A stretch of 64,000 nucleotides of DNA, from the NCBI GenBank assembly GCA_964517175.1, contig CAZFBU010000001.1, positions 27,986-91,985 on the forward strand, read 5' to 3'. Position numbers and translations under genes: made by a program. Of the stretch, positions 8,042 to 17,618 are shown piece after piece. The notes under the pieces are model-generated. The model searched no databases and was not told the DNA's origin. It saw nothing but the letters and a program-made list of their open reading frames with translations. Each line of letters begins with the position of its first letter. Position 1 is the stretch's first letter. This DNA is from JADJNW01 sp964517175 (GTDB lineage Bacteria; Bacteroidota; Bacteroidia; Chitinophagales; Saprospiraceae).

Positions 8042-9274
8042 TCAGATCAGCCTTCTCAACTCAAATTGGAAGATAAGGCGCTCCTCATTCCTGATTACCG
8101 CCAACCGGATGCGTTTGCCTTCGCGTTTGCGCAGCTTTCGGGTAACGCCCGAGAGGCTAAGGAAGCCCGCCGGGATGAAATTAATACCGACTATTTCATC
8201 TCCCACTTCCACGCCTGCCTCTGCCGCCGGGCTGTTACTGACGATATCCACTACTACAAATTCGTTCAGATTATTGCCGGAAGCGGCTATCACCAGCCCG
8301 CTTTTATCATATTCGAATCGCTCTTTGTAGTTTTTTTGCGGTTCCAGATAAATTTTTCCCCGCATATAATCGATAATCACCTCAAATCTTTCGAGAATCT
8401 GATTGCCGATGATGCCGTTTCGTCCACTCAGAAAAGCAGAATCAATATCTGCGGGGATTTCCTGAAAATTGGTAATAACCCCCGGAAGAAGAAGTCCTTC
8501 CCCCAGGTCGAGCTTTTCTACCCGCCCCAGAAAACCTTCCAGAAAACCACCCAGGCCCATACCGATTTTGGTCTTTATGTAGCGCGGTGGCAAATCCAGC
8601 ATCGGATGCGTATTGGTGTAAAGCAGCAGCGAAAGGCTCGCGCCGGTGTCGAGGAGGTACCGGGTTGCTATGGTGGTATCGCTAGAGAGGGTGGTGCCAA
8701 CGGAGAGGTAGGGTTTGTTGCGGGCGATATCAATCGGCAATTCTACAAACTTCCCCCGGGGCAGGGTGAATTTCTCAGGGTCATAGAGGGTGATAACCTG
8801 CCGCCGATAATCGATTTGTACTACGAAGCGGCGGAACAAATCCGCGCCCAGAATGCCCTGCACCTCAATGCCGCCGTATTGTTCAAAACGAAAATAGTCT
8901 TCCTCCAGTACCAGTATGGGGCGATTGACCGCCATGAGGTTGTGAATGGAGAGGCTCACGCCCGTTGCCAGATAGGCATACAAATCAGTTGTAAGGTCGG
9001 AGCCTTTCAGGGTAAACTGTCGGTCGTAGCGTATTTGCAGCAAGTCCGTGATTTCGCGGCGGGTGAGAATGGTGTGCTCGGCGCCAGTGTCAAAGATGAA
9101 TTTCAGCGGGAAAATATCGTTGAAGATGACTTTTACGATGATGAAATTGTTCTCATATTCAAAAGGAATGTCAATCTTTTTGATATTACGCTGCACGTTG
9201 ATGTCGTACAACTGCGCATTGGTAAGTGTAAAGCAAAGACTAAGCAAAGCGATTGTAAGCAGATTTTTTTTCAT
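8042..9274 (-). CDS. Secreted retropepsin-like aspartyl protease with PDZ domain
   Basis: 410 residues. Signal peptide (1-20, TLTNA). Two aspartyl-protease halves, each with an active-site triad: DTGA at 62-65 (KFIFDTGAEHTIL) and DTGA at 209-212 (RYLLDTGASLSLL). This makes an internally duplicated, pepsin-like but bacterial enzyme. A PDZ domain occupies about 330-405 (SNSPAAEAGVEVGDEIVGIN). The family is common in Bacteroidota; it is probably periplasmic or surface-bound and the substrate is unknown. Transcribed alone, away from the SusC gene, with a 360-bp spacer between them. Confidence 0.85.
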   Translation of the reverse strand: MKKNLLTIALLSLCFTLTNAQLYDINVQRNIKKIDIPFEYENNFIIVKVIFNDIFPLKFIFDTGAEHTILTRREITDLLQIRYDRQFTLKGSDLTTDLYAYLATGVSLSIHNLMAVNRPILVLEEDYFRFEQYGGIEVQGILGADLFRRFVVQIDYRRQVITLYDPEKFTLPRGKFVELPIDIARNKPYLSVGTTLSSDTTIATRYLLDTGASLSLLLYTNTHPMLDLPPRYIKTKIGMGLGGFLEGFLGRVEKLDLGEGLLLPGVITNFQEIPADIDSAFLSGRNGIIGNQILERFEVIIDYMRGKIYLEPQKNYKERFEYDKSGLVIAASGNNLNEFVVVDIVSNSPAAEAGVEVGDEIVGINFIPAGFLSLSGVTRKLRKREGKRIRLAVIRNEERLIFQFELRRLI

Positions 9275-9634
9275 AGCCGGGTAGCAATGTGTTTTCTTAA
9301 GACCATAAGTTATGGTTTTTTTACAATATTGCCATACGCAATAATATTCGGTATGGTAAGTTTTGGGAAAATATTCTTATTTATTCTTGTTTTTTTCAAG
9401 CATAATTTCGATTTTTACAGAATTATATATTAGTGTAAAAAACACACATAGGGTTAATCCTAACAAATTTACGCTTACGCGGAAAAAGACCAAGATCGAA
9501 AACAAACAACAGAAAACAAAGAACTGTCGAAAGTGCTGGTCATCCAGCGTACTAAATTATCCCTTGAACACAAAAGATATTTCAAGACAGTAAGAAAATT
9601 TTTCTTTGTTTGTTTAATTAAACCGAAGTAATGT
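9275..9634. other. 360-bp AT-rich spacer between protease and susC
   Basis: No supportable gene. It holds the divergent start regions of the protease (left) and susC (right), two related inverted repeats near 9302-9356, and an AT-rich stretch before the susC start. No perfect TAnnTTTG box precedes susC, so its promoter may depend on an alternative sigma factor. Confidence 0.6.
9302..9356. promoter_or_regulatory. Two inverted repeats with CCATA/TATGG half-sites
   Basis: ACCATA-AGT-TATGGT (9302-9316, perfect) followed by T8, and CCATAC/GTATGG (9332-9337 and 9351-9356). The first could act as a terminator on the plus strand, where no gene precedes it, or, with the second, as a dyad operator for the divergent genes. 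Confidence 0.35.
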
Positions 9635-12604
9635 ATGAAATTTAGAGTCGACTATTACTACAAATGGTCCCTGGTGGTTTTGATCGTGGCAATGTGTAGC
9701 TACACCTACGCACAACGTACCGTCACCGGTACGGTCACCGATCAGGAAACAGGTGATCCACTCATTGGTGCCAACATTCTAGTTATTGGCACATCTTCAG
9801 GTACAGTAACGGATATCGATGGGTCTTACTCACTGAATGTTCCGGAAGGTTCTAACGTACTGGAATTCTCTTACACGGGTTATTCATCTCAACGCATCAC
9901 ACTCGGCGCATCCGATGTGGTCAATATTGCCCTTTCCGCCGGCGAACTGCTGGAGGAGGTGGTCGTTGTGGGATATGGCACTGTGAAGAAGAACGATGCA
10001 ACGGGCGCAGTCGTTGCCATTACCGAAAAGGATTTTAACAAAGGTGTCATCAACTCGCCGGAGCAATTGCTCCAGGGGCGTACTGCCGGTGTGCAGGTAA
10101 CGACCGCGAGTGGCGAACCGGGCGCAGGCGCGAATATTCGTATTCGTGGTACGTCTTCTGTACGTTCCGGCAACAATCCGCTATTCGTAGTGGATGGGGT
10201 GCCGCTGGATGGCGGTAACGTATCGAGCGGCGGTGCCGGCAACTTTGGCGGCGGCGGGCAATCGGCCCGTAACCCGCTCAACTTTCTGAACCCGGATGAC
10301 ATCGCCAGTATTTCGATCCTCAAGGATGCCTCCGCAACGGCTATTTATGGTTCTCGTGGTGCGAATGGTGTTGTTCTGATTACTACCAAGTCGGGCGCAT
10401 CCGGTAATACCGGTCTTTCTTATTCGGGTAGTATGACGTTGAGTTCTATTACACAAAAGTATGACCTACTCAGCGCAGACGAATGGCGCACTGCATTTGC
10501 GGCTACCGGTGGCAATCTTGCCGAAGCTGATTTCGGTGGAGATACCGACTGGCAGGATGTCATCTTTCGCAATACGCTGTCCAATCAGCACAATGTGTCT
10601 TACGGCTCCGGCACGGCTAATTCCAACTACCGCATCTCTTTCAGTTATCTGGATCAGCAGGGTATTATGGAAAACAGCGCCATGCAGCGCTATACGGCCA
10701 GAATCAATACGAGCCATAAGTTTTTGAATGAGCGGGTTACGCTGTCTTCTCAGTTGACGGTCGGTAATGTACAGGATGAAAACCCCTGGGTGACTGACCG
10801 CGCCGGTTTTGAAGGCGACATTCTGGGCGCTGCCCTGAATGCCAACCCGACCCGCCCGATCTTCGATGACAAGGGCGAGTTTCTGCAGCCAGGCAACGAC
10901 CAGCGGAATCCGGCAGCTATTTTGGAGTATATCAGAGACAGAACGGCAACTACCCGCGTTTTAGGTAGCATCTCTGCGGATGTGAAAATTGCCGAAGGGC
11001 TTTCCTATCGCATGAATGTGGGGGTTGACCGCGCCGAGTCCACCAGACGTCAGGCTGCCTCTTCCCTTTTGAATATTGCAGATATTCAGAACAATGACGG
11101 TAGAGCCAACCTTTTGAATGATTTTGCATACAGTGAACTGATAGAGCACACCTTGAATTTCAATCGCGAGTTTTCCAACAGCAATGTAAACGCCGTTGTT
11201 GGTTATTCCTTCCAGAAGTTTGAGCGCAGGTTTAATAGTATCCAGGCACAGCGCTTCCGCACGACGGATGTGAACATCATGCTGAATAACCTGGAATCGG
11301 CTGACTTCAACAACAATGCCGATGCCTACCGGGCATTCTCCAATTTCGGTATCGACAACCTGCAGTCGTTCTTCGGTCGGGTGAATTACTCGCTGGCGAA
11401 CAAGTACCTCTTCACGGCTACCCTGCGCGCAGACGGTTCCAGCCGCTTCGGTTCGGAAAACCAATACGGTTACTTTCCTTCTGCGGCTTTTGCTTGGCGT
11501 CTGAGCCAGGAAGACTTTATTCCGGATTTATTCTATGACTTGAAACTGAGAGTTGGTTATGGTATCACCGGTAACCAGGAATTCTCCAGTGGCGAAGCTT
11601 TCGACCGCAGAAGATACCAGGGTGATGGTAGCTTAACGCAGGTTTCCTTTGCCAATGAAAATCTGCAATGGGAAGAAACTTCTCAGATCAATTTTGGTTT
11701 GGATTATGCTTTCTCCAACGGTCGCATCAGTGGTTCTGTGGATTTCTATCGCCGCGTTACCTCCGACCTGCTGCTCAGATTGACTTCCGCCGAACCGGCG
11801 CCTCAGCCGTTTACCTGGACGAACCTCGATGCAGACGTGATTAACACCGGGGTAGAATTCATGATCAACACCGTCATCGTTGATAAATCCGACTTTGGTT
11901 TCGACGTCAGCTTTAATGCAACCTACAACGACAACATCGTGGAAGGACCGATCGGATTGATCAACACCGGCGAGATCAATGGTCAGGGCTTGACGGGCGC
12001 TTTTGCTCAGCGTATCGCCAATGGACAACCCCTGTACTCTTACTACCTGAGAACGTTTGATGGTTTTGATAGCGAAGGATTCAATATCTATGCGGACAAT
12101 GAAGCCATTACATTTATTGGCAGAAGCCCGCTACCGGATGTAACCGCCGGTTTGACGCTAAACTTCCGTTTTCGCAATCTGGACGTCAGTACCTTCTTTA
12201 ATGGCGTATTTGGACAGTATCTTTACAACAATACGGCAAATGCACTGTTTACTAAAGGAGCGTTAGCTAATGGTAGAAATGTAACGCCAGAGGTAGCTAA
12301 TTCCAACGAAAGTATCCTCAATTCACCGGATGCTTCTACACGCTTCCTGGAAGATGGGTCTTTCGTCCGTTTCCAAAACCTCAACATTGGTTACACATTC
12401 AATACGGCTGGTTCCAGCACTTTCAACAGCTTGCGCTTGTTCCTGACGGGTCAAAATATTTTCACCATTACAGGTTACAGTGGTCAGGATCCGGAAGTGG
12501 ACGTAAATAAGTCGCTGAACAATGTGCCTTCGCTGGGTATTGATTACACGCCATACCCGCGTGCAAGATTGTTCACATTGGGTGTAAATGTTAATTTTAA
12601 GTAA
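9635..12604 (+). CDS. SusC/RagA-family TonB-dependent outer-membrane transporter
   Basis: 989 residues. Signal peptide (about 1-27), carboxypeptidase-like regulatory domain (about 28-105; RTVTGTVTDQETGDPLIGAN), TonB plug domain starting near VVGYGTVKKNDATGAVV with the SusC signature IRIRGTSSVRSGNNPLFVVDG, then a 22-strand barrel ending ARLFTLGVNVNFK. It imports oligosaccharides through the outer membrane with the following SusD lipoprotein as lid. The next gene starts 20 bp after the stop. First gene of the carbohydrate locus running to 27806. Confidence 0.96.
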   Translation: MKFRVDYYYKWSLVVLIVAMCSYTYAQRTVTGTVTDQETGDPLIGANILVIGTSSGTVTDIDGSYSLNVPEGSNVLEFSYTGYSSQRITLGASDVVNIALSAGELLEEVVVVGYGTVKKNDATGAVVAITEKDFNKGVINSPEQLLQGRTAGVQVTTASGEPGAGANIRIRGTSSVRSGNNPLFVVDGVPLDGGNVSSGGAGNFGGGGQSARNPLNFLNPDDIASISILKDASATAIYGSRGANGVVLITTKSGASGNTGLSYSGSMTLSSITQKYDLLSADEWRTAFAATGGNLAEADFGGDTDWQDVIFRNTLSNQHNVSYGSGTANSNYRISFSYLDQQGIMENSAMQRYTARINTSHKFLNERVTLSSQLTVGNVQDENPWVTDRAGFEGDILGAALNANPTRPIFDDKGEFLQPGNDQRNPAAILEYIRDRTATTRVLGSISADVKIAEGLSYRMNVGVDRAESTRRQAASSLLNIADIQNNDGRANLLNDFAYSELIEHTLNFNREFSNSNVNAVVGYSFQKFERRFNSIQAQRFRTTDVNIMLNNLESADFNNNADAYRAFSNFGIDNLQSFFGRVNYSLANKYLFTATLRADGSSRFGSENQYGYFPSAAFAWRLSQEDFIPDLFYDLKLRVGYGITGNQEFSSGEAFDRRRYQGDGSLTQVSFANENLQWEETSQINFGLDYAFSNGRISGSVDFYRRVTSDLLLRLTSAEPAPQPFTWTNLDADVINTGVEFMINTVIVDKSDFGFDVSFNATYNDNIVEGPIGLINTGEINGQGLTGAFAQRIANGQPLYSYYLRTFDGFDSEGFNIYADNEAITFIGRSPLPDVTAGLTLNFRFRNLDVSTFFNGVFGQYLYNNTANALFTKGALANGRNVTPEVANSNESILNSPDASTRFLEDGSFVRFQNLNIGYTFNTAGSSTFNSLRLFLTGQNIFTITGYSGQDPEVDVNKSLNNVPSLGIDYTPYPRARLFTLGVNVNFK

Positions 12605-12623
12605 ACTAAATAGTAGTTCTAGT

Positions 12624-14138
12624 ATGAAACTTTTCAAATATTTTTTCACCATTTTGGTCGGAGTCTCTCTGGTCGCTTGCGATATTGACTATGAGTTTAC
12701 GGACTCTGTGCCGGTAGAGGGTGACCAAGGCGGCTCCTCTCAAACCGCAGCCGAGCTGCTCAATTCGGCTTACAATCAGTTGGGCTCTGTCTTTCACGGG
12801 CAGACCGATACGTACGCACTTACCGAGCATTCTTCTGATGAAATGATTGGACCAACCAGAGGTACAGATTGGAGTGATAATGGCATCTGGCGTTCGTTGC
12901 ATGCCCACAACTGGGATCCCACGCACCAGTACGTCGTAGATGCCTGGAATGATCTGAATAGAGGTGTATTCCGTACCATCGAAGCGCTGGCTGCTAATCC
13001 AAATCCGCAACAAGCCGCTGAGGCGAAATTTGTTCGGGCATATTATATGTTCCATCTTGTGGATTTGTTTGGTCAGGTACCGATTCGGGAAGCCGACGAC
13101 GGACCGGATGTCGATCCGCGCGTACTGACCAGAACGGAAGCGACTAATCTCGTTATTCAGGATTTGGAGCAGGCTATTCCCGATTTGCCGGAATTCTCTG
13201 ACGTCGGGCGTGCTTCCAAGCCTGCCGCGCGGGCATTCCTGGCGAAGGTATTGCTCAACAAAGCAGTATTTACAGCCAGCAATCCTGCCGGACCGTACGA
13301 TTTCGCAGCAGCCGATATGGATCGCGTGATCGAACTGACCGATGCTGTGACTGGTTTCCAATTGGCAACCAACTACTTTGACAACTTTATTCCAATGAAT
13401 GCGGAGACTTCTCCTGAATTGATCTTTACCGTGCCGAACAGACGCGGTCAGCTAGTGGGCGGCGGTGACGGACCGCACAACCGCGTGTTTATGACGCTGC
13501 ACTACAACCAGAATCCTTCCGGTTGGAATGGCTTTACAACTTTGGGCAATTTCTACGATCAGTTTGCCGAAGGCGATCAGCGCAGAGGTGGTCCATTGGA
13601 TGGATTGACCGACGTGAGTGGATTGAATGCCGGCTTCCTGATCGGGCAGCAGTTCGATGCAAATGGCAATCCGCTCAAGGATAGACCCGGTAACGACCTC
13701 GTGTTTTCCAGAGATATTGACCTGGCGGGTAATGACGAGCGCAAAGGTATTCGGGTTATCAAGTACATTCCCGATTATGAAAACACCAATGCTGGCGAAA
13801 ACGATTACGTGTTGATTCGCTATGCGGATGTGCTGCTTATGAAGGCGGAAGCTTATCTGAGAAAAGGAGATGCTGCTACTGCGCTTTCTATCGTGAACGA
13901 CCTGCGCAGCGTGCGGGGTGCGCAGCCACTGGCTTCGCTCGATGAAGCAGAACTGCTGGCAGAAAGAGGACGCGAACTGTACTGGGAAGGCTGGAGAAGA
14001 AACGATCAGGTTCGCTTTGGTAATTTCCTGAGCGCCTGGGAGAATAAGGCCGCTTCACCGGACTTCCGCGCATTGTTCCCGATTCCGCAGCAGGCAATTG
14101 ACACAAACCCGAACCTGCAGCAGAATCCTGGTTACTAA
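12624..14138 (+). CDS. SusD/RagB-family nutrient-binding lipoprotein
   Basis: 504 residues from ATG 12624, which directly begins the lipoprotein signal MKLFKYFFTILVGVSLVAC; an upstream in-frame start at 12588 would put 12 extra residues before it and overlap susC. Mature protein starts at Cys19. The body has the SusD features: helical TPR-like segments (EAKFVRAYYMFHLVDLFGQV), and the C-terminal region DYVLIRYADVLLMKAEAYLR, with the typical end PIPQQAIDTNPNLQQNPGY. Binds glycan at the cell surface and forms a complex with SusC. A terminator-like hairpin follows the stop. Confidence 0.95.
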   Translation: MKLFKYFFTILVGVSLVACDIDYEFTDSVPVEGDQGGSSQTAAELLNSAYNQLGSVFHGQTDTYALTEHSSDEMIGPTRGTDWSDNGIWRSLHAHNWDPTHQYVVDAWNDLNRGVFRTIEALAANPNPQQAAEAKFVRAYYMFHLVDLFGQVPIREADDGPDVDPRVLTRTEATNLVIQDLEQAIPDLPEFSDVGRASKPAARAFLAKVLLNKAVFTASNPAGPYDFAAADMDRVIELTDAVTGFQLATNYFDNFIPMNAETSPELIFTVPNRRGQLVGGGDGPHNRVFMTLHYNQNPSGWNGFTTLGNFYDQFAEGDQRRGGPLDGLTDVSGLNAGFLIGQQFDANGNPLKDRPGNDLVFSRDIDLAGNDERKGIRVIKYIPDYENTNAGENDYVLIRYADVLLMKAEAYLRKGDAATALSIVNDLRSVRGAQPLASLDEAELLAERGRELYWEGWRRNDQVRFGNFLSAWENKAASPDFRALFPIPQQAIDTNPNLQQNPGY

Positions 14139-14168
14139 TTTGTAATTTTGTTCTGAAAATATAAACTT

Positions 14169-14198
14169 GGGTGGTAGATTCCGAAAGGGTTACCACCC
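14169..14198 (+). terminator. Terminator-like hairpin after susD
   Basis: Perfect 8-bp stem GGGTGGTA/TACCACCC (14169-14176 and 14191-14198), 14-nt loop, followed by TTGTTTG. It lies between susD and the next gene of the locus (start 14226) and may set SusCD expression above the downstream genes. Confidence 0.6.
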
Positions 14199-14225
14199 TT
14201 GTTTGTAATTATAACTCAGCTAATT

Positions 14226-17200
14226 ATGAGGCTTTCAACCCTGGCTCTCGCGCTGATGCCCATCCTAAATGCTTGTCAATCTTCCAATCAGGAAAATGCT
14301 ACGACGGCAGGCGACAGACTTTTTGTGGAAGTTCCGTCCGGGCAAACCAATATCGATTTTGCCAATAATCTCGAACTGGACGAGCGCTTCGATGTTTTTC
14401 GCTATCGAAATTATTACAATGGCGGCGGCGTCGCTATCGGCGATATCAATGGCGATGGACTGGAAGATATTTTTCTGACAGCGAACCAGTTATCCAATAA
14501 ATTATACCTCAACAAAGGCAATTTTCAATTTGAAGATATAACCGAAAAAACGGGCGTTGCAGGTATCAAAGCCTGGTCAACCGGCGTGGCGATGGCGGAT
14601 GTTAACGGCGATGGGCTGCTTGATATTTATGTCTGCAACTCTGGTGATCTGGACGGCGACGATAAGGAAAATGAGTTGTACATCAACAATGGCGATTTGA
14701 CATTTACCGAAAGGGCTAAAGAATATGGCTTAGGCGACGATGGGTTTTCTACCCATGCCGTGTTTTTTGATTATGATAAAGATGGCGACCTCGATTGCTA
14801 CATCCTCAATAATTCCTTCCGGCCGGTTTCTTCGCTTGGCTATGCCAATCTGCGCAACGAGCGCGACCGCCGGGGCGGCGATAAGCTCTACCTAAACGAC
14901 GATGGTAAGTTCGTCGATGTGAGCGAAGCGGCGGGTATCTACGGCAGCGTGATCGGCTTCGGGCTGGGCGTTACCGTTGGCGATGTCAATCTCGATGGCT
15001 GGCAGGATATTTACATCTCCAACGACTTCTACGAGCGGGATTACCTCTACATCAATCAGAAAGATGGAACCTTCCGGGAAGCCCTGACCGAGCAGATGGG
15101 GCACACCAGTCATTTTTCTATGGGCGCAGACATGGCGGATTTGAACAACGACCGATACCCGGAGGTATTCGTGACCGATATGCTTCCCGAAAAACTGGAT
15201 CGCCTCAAGCAAACGACCAATTTTACCGATTTTGATACCTACCAACTCATGCTGCGCAATGATTTTCACCATCAGTTTATGCGCAATACATTGCAAATCA
15301 ACAATGGCGACGATACCTTCAGCGAAATCAGCCAGGCGCTTGGCGTGGACGCCACCGACTGGAGCTGGGGGGCGCTGCTTGCTGATTTTGACAATAACGG
15401 CTACCGCGATATATTCGTTTGTAACGGCGTTTATAAAGACGTAACCGATCAGGATTTTATCAATTTTCTGGCAAGTGATGAAAATTTCCGGGCGGCTCGC
15501 AGTGGCAAAACGATTGACTTCAAAACTTACGTCGAGCGGATGCCTTCCAATAAAATCAGCAACTATTTATTTGCAAATCAGGGCAATTTTCGGTTTGAAA
15601 ACCAGACAGCCGCCTGGGGACTCGACCAGCCGTCTCACTCCAATGGCGCTGCTTACGGCGATCTGGACAACGATGGCGACCTCGATCTGATCGTTAATAA
15701 TGTGAACGATCGGCTTTTTGCCTATCAAAATCAAACCGAACGGCTGAAAAATAACAACTACCTCAAGTTTAAAATCAAGGGAACACAAAAAAATACCTTT
15801 GGCATTGGCACAAAAATCCTGGTATATCTCGGGGACGAAACGCTCTACCACGAGCACATGCCCATGCGGGGTTTTCAGTCTTCTATGGGCTATGAGCCGG
15901 TGATTGGTATTGGTGCAGCGAACGCGGTGGATTCGGTGCTTGTCATCAGTCCTTATGGCGCTGTGATCAGATACGATCATCAAATCGCTATCAACCGATT
16001 ACACGAAATTGATTTTACAAATGCAAATGCGGATTCAAAGAACCTGAATGTAGCCCCAAAACCGCCGGGGGAAACAATCTTTGGCACGGCTGCGAATCTC
16101 TTTGCTGACGGTTCGCCCCTGCATTTTGAGAATACCTTTGTCGATTTCGACCGGGATCGGCTGCTGTACCACATGCTGTCGAATGAAGGCCCGCGCCTGG
16201 CAGTTGGCGATATCAATGGCGATGGTGCGGATGATTTCTACCTTTGCGGCGCGCATCAGCAGGCAGGGCAGTTGTACATTTTTGATCGGGTTGCGGGGCG
16301 GTACAAACTGCAGGCGATGCCTGTTTTCACAGCTGACCGGGCACACGAAGATGTCGATGCCATATTTTTTGATGCCGATGGCGACGGCGACCTGGATTTG
16401 TACGTGACCAGCGGCGGCAGTGAGTTTTTACTGCAAAATGAGCTATTGCAGGATCGTTTGTATTTGAATGAAAATGGCGCGTTGGTGCGAAAGGAAGAAG
16501 CGCTGCCCCGGCTCAAGCGGGTGAGCAGTTGCGTGCAAGCGCTGGATTACGACGGCGATGGCGACCTGGACCTGTTCGTCGGTGGACGCCTGGATGCCAA
16601 AGGCTATGGCGTGCCTACGAGTAGTTTCCTGTTTGAAAACGACGGGCAGGGCAATTACAAAGACGTCACAGCGCTCCGAGCGCCCCGGCTCCGGGATATT
16701 GGTATGGTAACGGCTGCGCAGGTAGCAGATTTGGATGGAAATGGACGCCCCGATCTGATAATCGCCGGCGATTGGATGCCGATTACTATTTTGTACAATC
16801 AGAATGGCAGCTTCCCCACCGATGCTGCACGCGAAATTCCCGATTCTGAGGGGCTGTGGCGAAGTCTTGCACTGGCGGATGTCAATGCCGACGGTCGCCC
16901 GGACGTCATTGCCGGTAATCTGGGATTGAATGCCCGTTTCCGGGGTAGTGTGGACACACCTATGCGTTTGATTGTGAAGGACTTCGATAATAATGGTTCT
17001 TACGAACAAATCTTCGCAAAATACGAAGATGGCGACTATTATCCCTACGCACTAAAGCACAATCTGGGGAAAATCCTGCCGATGATTAATAAAAAATTTA
17101 CAACTTTCAACGAGTATAAAGACAAATCCGTAACTGCCATCTTTGGGGCCGATGCGCTGGAAGGCGCGTATGTGCTGGAGGCAAAAAACCTGGCTACAAC

Positions 17201-17579
17201 CCTGTACCTGAACGAAGGGGAAAATAATTGGCAGACAGTCGCTTTGCCTTTGCAGGCACAATTTGCGCCGATGTATGGCGTCCTCGCACACGATTTTGAC
17301 AGAGATGGCCGCATTGATCTGTTGTTTGGCGGCAATTTTTACGCTGCAAAACCCGAAGTAGGGCGTTACGACGCATCCTACGGTGCCTTGCTCTTGAATC
17401 AGGGCGATGGTCGATTTGAATTTACACCTTCGGCTCATTCCGGATTGCGGTTGCGAGGGCAGGTACGCGATTTTCAAATGGTCACTTTGCCCAACGGTCG
17501 GCAGGTGCTGCTGGTGGCAAAAAACAATGATCGCCTGGAAACTCACACCATGACTGGTTTGAGTGGAATTGACTTTTAG
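14226..17579 (+). CDS. FG-GAP/VCBS-repeat lipoprotein with ASPIC/UnbV domain (CRTAC1-like), copy 1
   Basis: 1117 residues from ATG 14226, which begins the lipoprotein signal MRLSTLALALMPILNAC; an in-frame start 27 bp upstream would add residues before it. The protein is built from many FG-GAP/VCBS repeats with calcium-loop motifs such as DINGDGLEDIF, DVNGDGLLDIY and DLDNDGDLDLI, giving beta-propellers. An ASPIC/UnbV domain sits near residues 510-600 (RGFQSSMGYEPVIGIG). Homologues occur behind SusCD pairs in marine Bacteroidota; the role is unproven and surface glycan binding or adhesion is the usual inference. A second member follows 39 bp downstream. Confidence 0.88.
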   Translation: MRLSTLALALMPILNACQSSNQENATTAGDRLFVEVPSGQTNIDFANNLELDERFDVFRYRNYYNGGGVAIGDINGDGLEDIFLTANQLSNKLYLNKGNFQFEDITEKTGVAGIKAWSTGVAMADVNGDGLLDIYVCNSGDLDGDDKENELYINNGDLTFTERAKEYGLGDDGFSTHAVFFDYDKDGDLDCYILNNSFRPVSSLGYANLRNERDRRGGDKLYLNDDGKFVDVSEAAGIYGSVIGFGLGVTVGDVNLDGWQDIYISNDFYERDYLYINQKDGTFREALTEQMGHTSHFSMGADMADLNNDRYPEVFVTDMLPEKLDRLKQTTNFTDFDTYQLMLRNDFHHQFMRNTLQINNGDDTFSEISQALGVDATDWSWGALLADFDNNGYRDIFVCNGVYKDVTDQDFINFLASDENFRAARSGKTIDFKTYVERMPSNKISNYLFANQGNFRFENQTAAWGLDQPSHSNGAAYGDLDNDGDLDLIVNNVNDRLFAYQNQTERLKNNNYLKFKIKGTQKNTFGIGTKILVYLGDETLYHEHMPMRGFQSSMGYEPVIGIGAANAVDSVLVISPYGAVIRYDHQIAINRLHEIDFTNANADSKNLNVAPKPPGETIFGTAANLFADGSPLHFENTFVDFDRDRLLYHMLSNEGPRLAVGDINGDGADDFYLCGAHQQAGQLYIFDRVAGRYKLQAMPVFTADRAHEDVDAIFFDADGDGDLDLYVTSGGSEFLLQNELLQDRLYLNENGALVRKEEALPRLKRVSSCVQALDYDGDGDLDLFVGGRLDAKGYGVPTSSFLFENDGQGNYKDVTALRAPRLRDIGMVTAAQVADLDGNGRPDLIIAGDWMPITILYNQNGSFPTDAAREIPDSEGLWRSLALADVNADGRPDVIAGNLGLNARFRGSVDTPMRLIVKDFDNNGSYEQIFAKYEDGDYYPYALKHNLGKILPMINKKFTTFNEYKDKSVTAIFGADALEGAYVLEAKNLATTLYLNEGENNWQTVALPLQAQFAPMYGVLAHDFDRDGRIDLLFGGNFYAAKPEVGRYDASYGALLLNQGDGRFEFTPSAHSGLRLRGQVRDFQMVTLPNGRQVLLVAKNNDRLETHTMTGLSGIDF

Positions 17580-17618
17580 AATTGGGAAGCCGGATTGGTT
17601 GACCCGAAAAGATATGCA

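Noticed and set aside
8066..9433. 455-residue open frame on the plus strand opposite the aspartyl protease
   Set aside because: No family resemblance, and it covers the complete protease gene with two intact active sites; it is a shadow frame.
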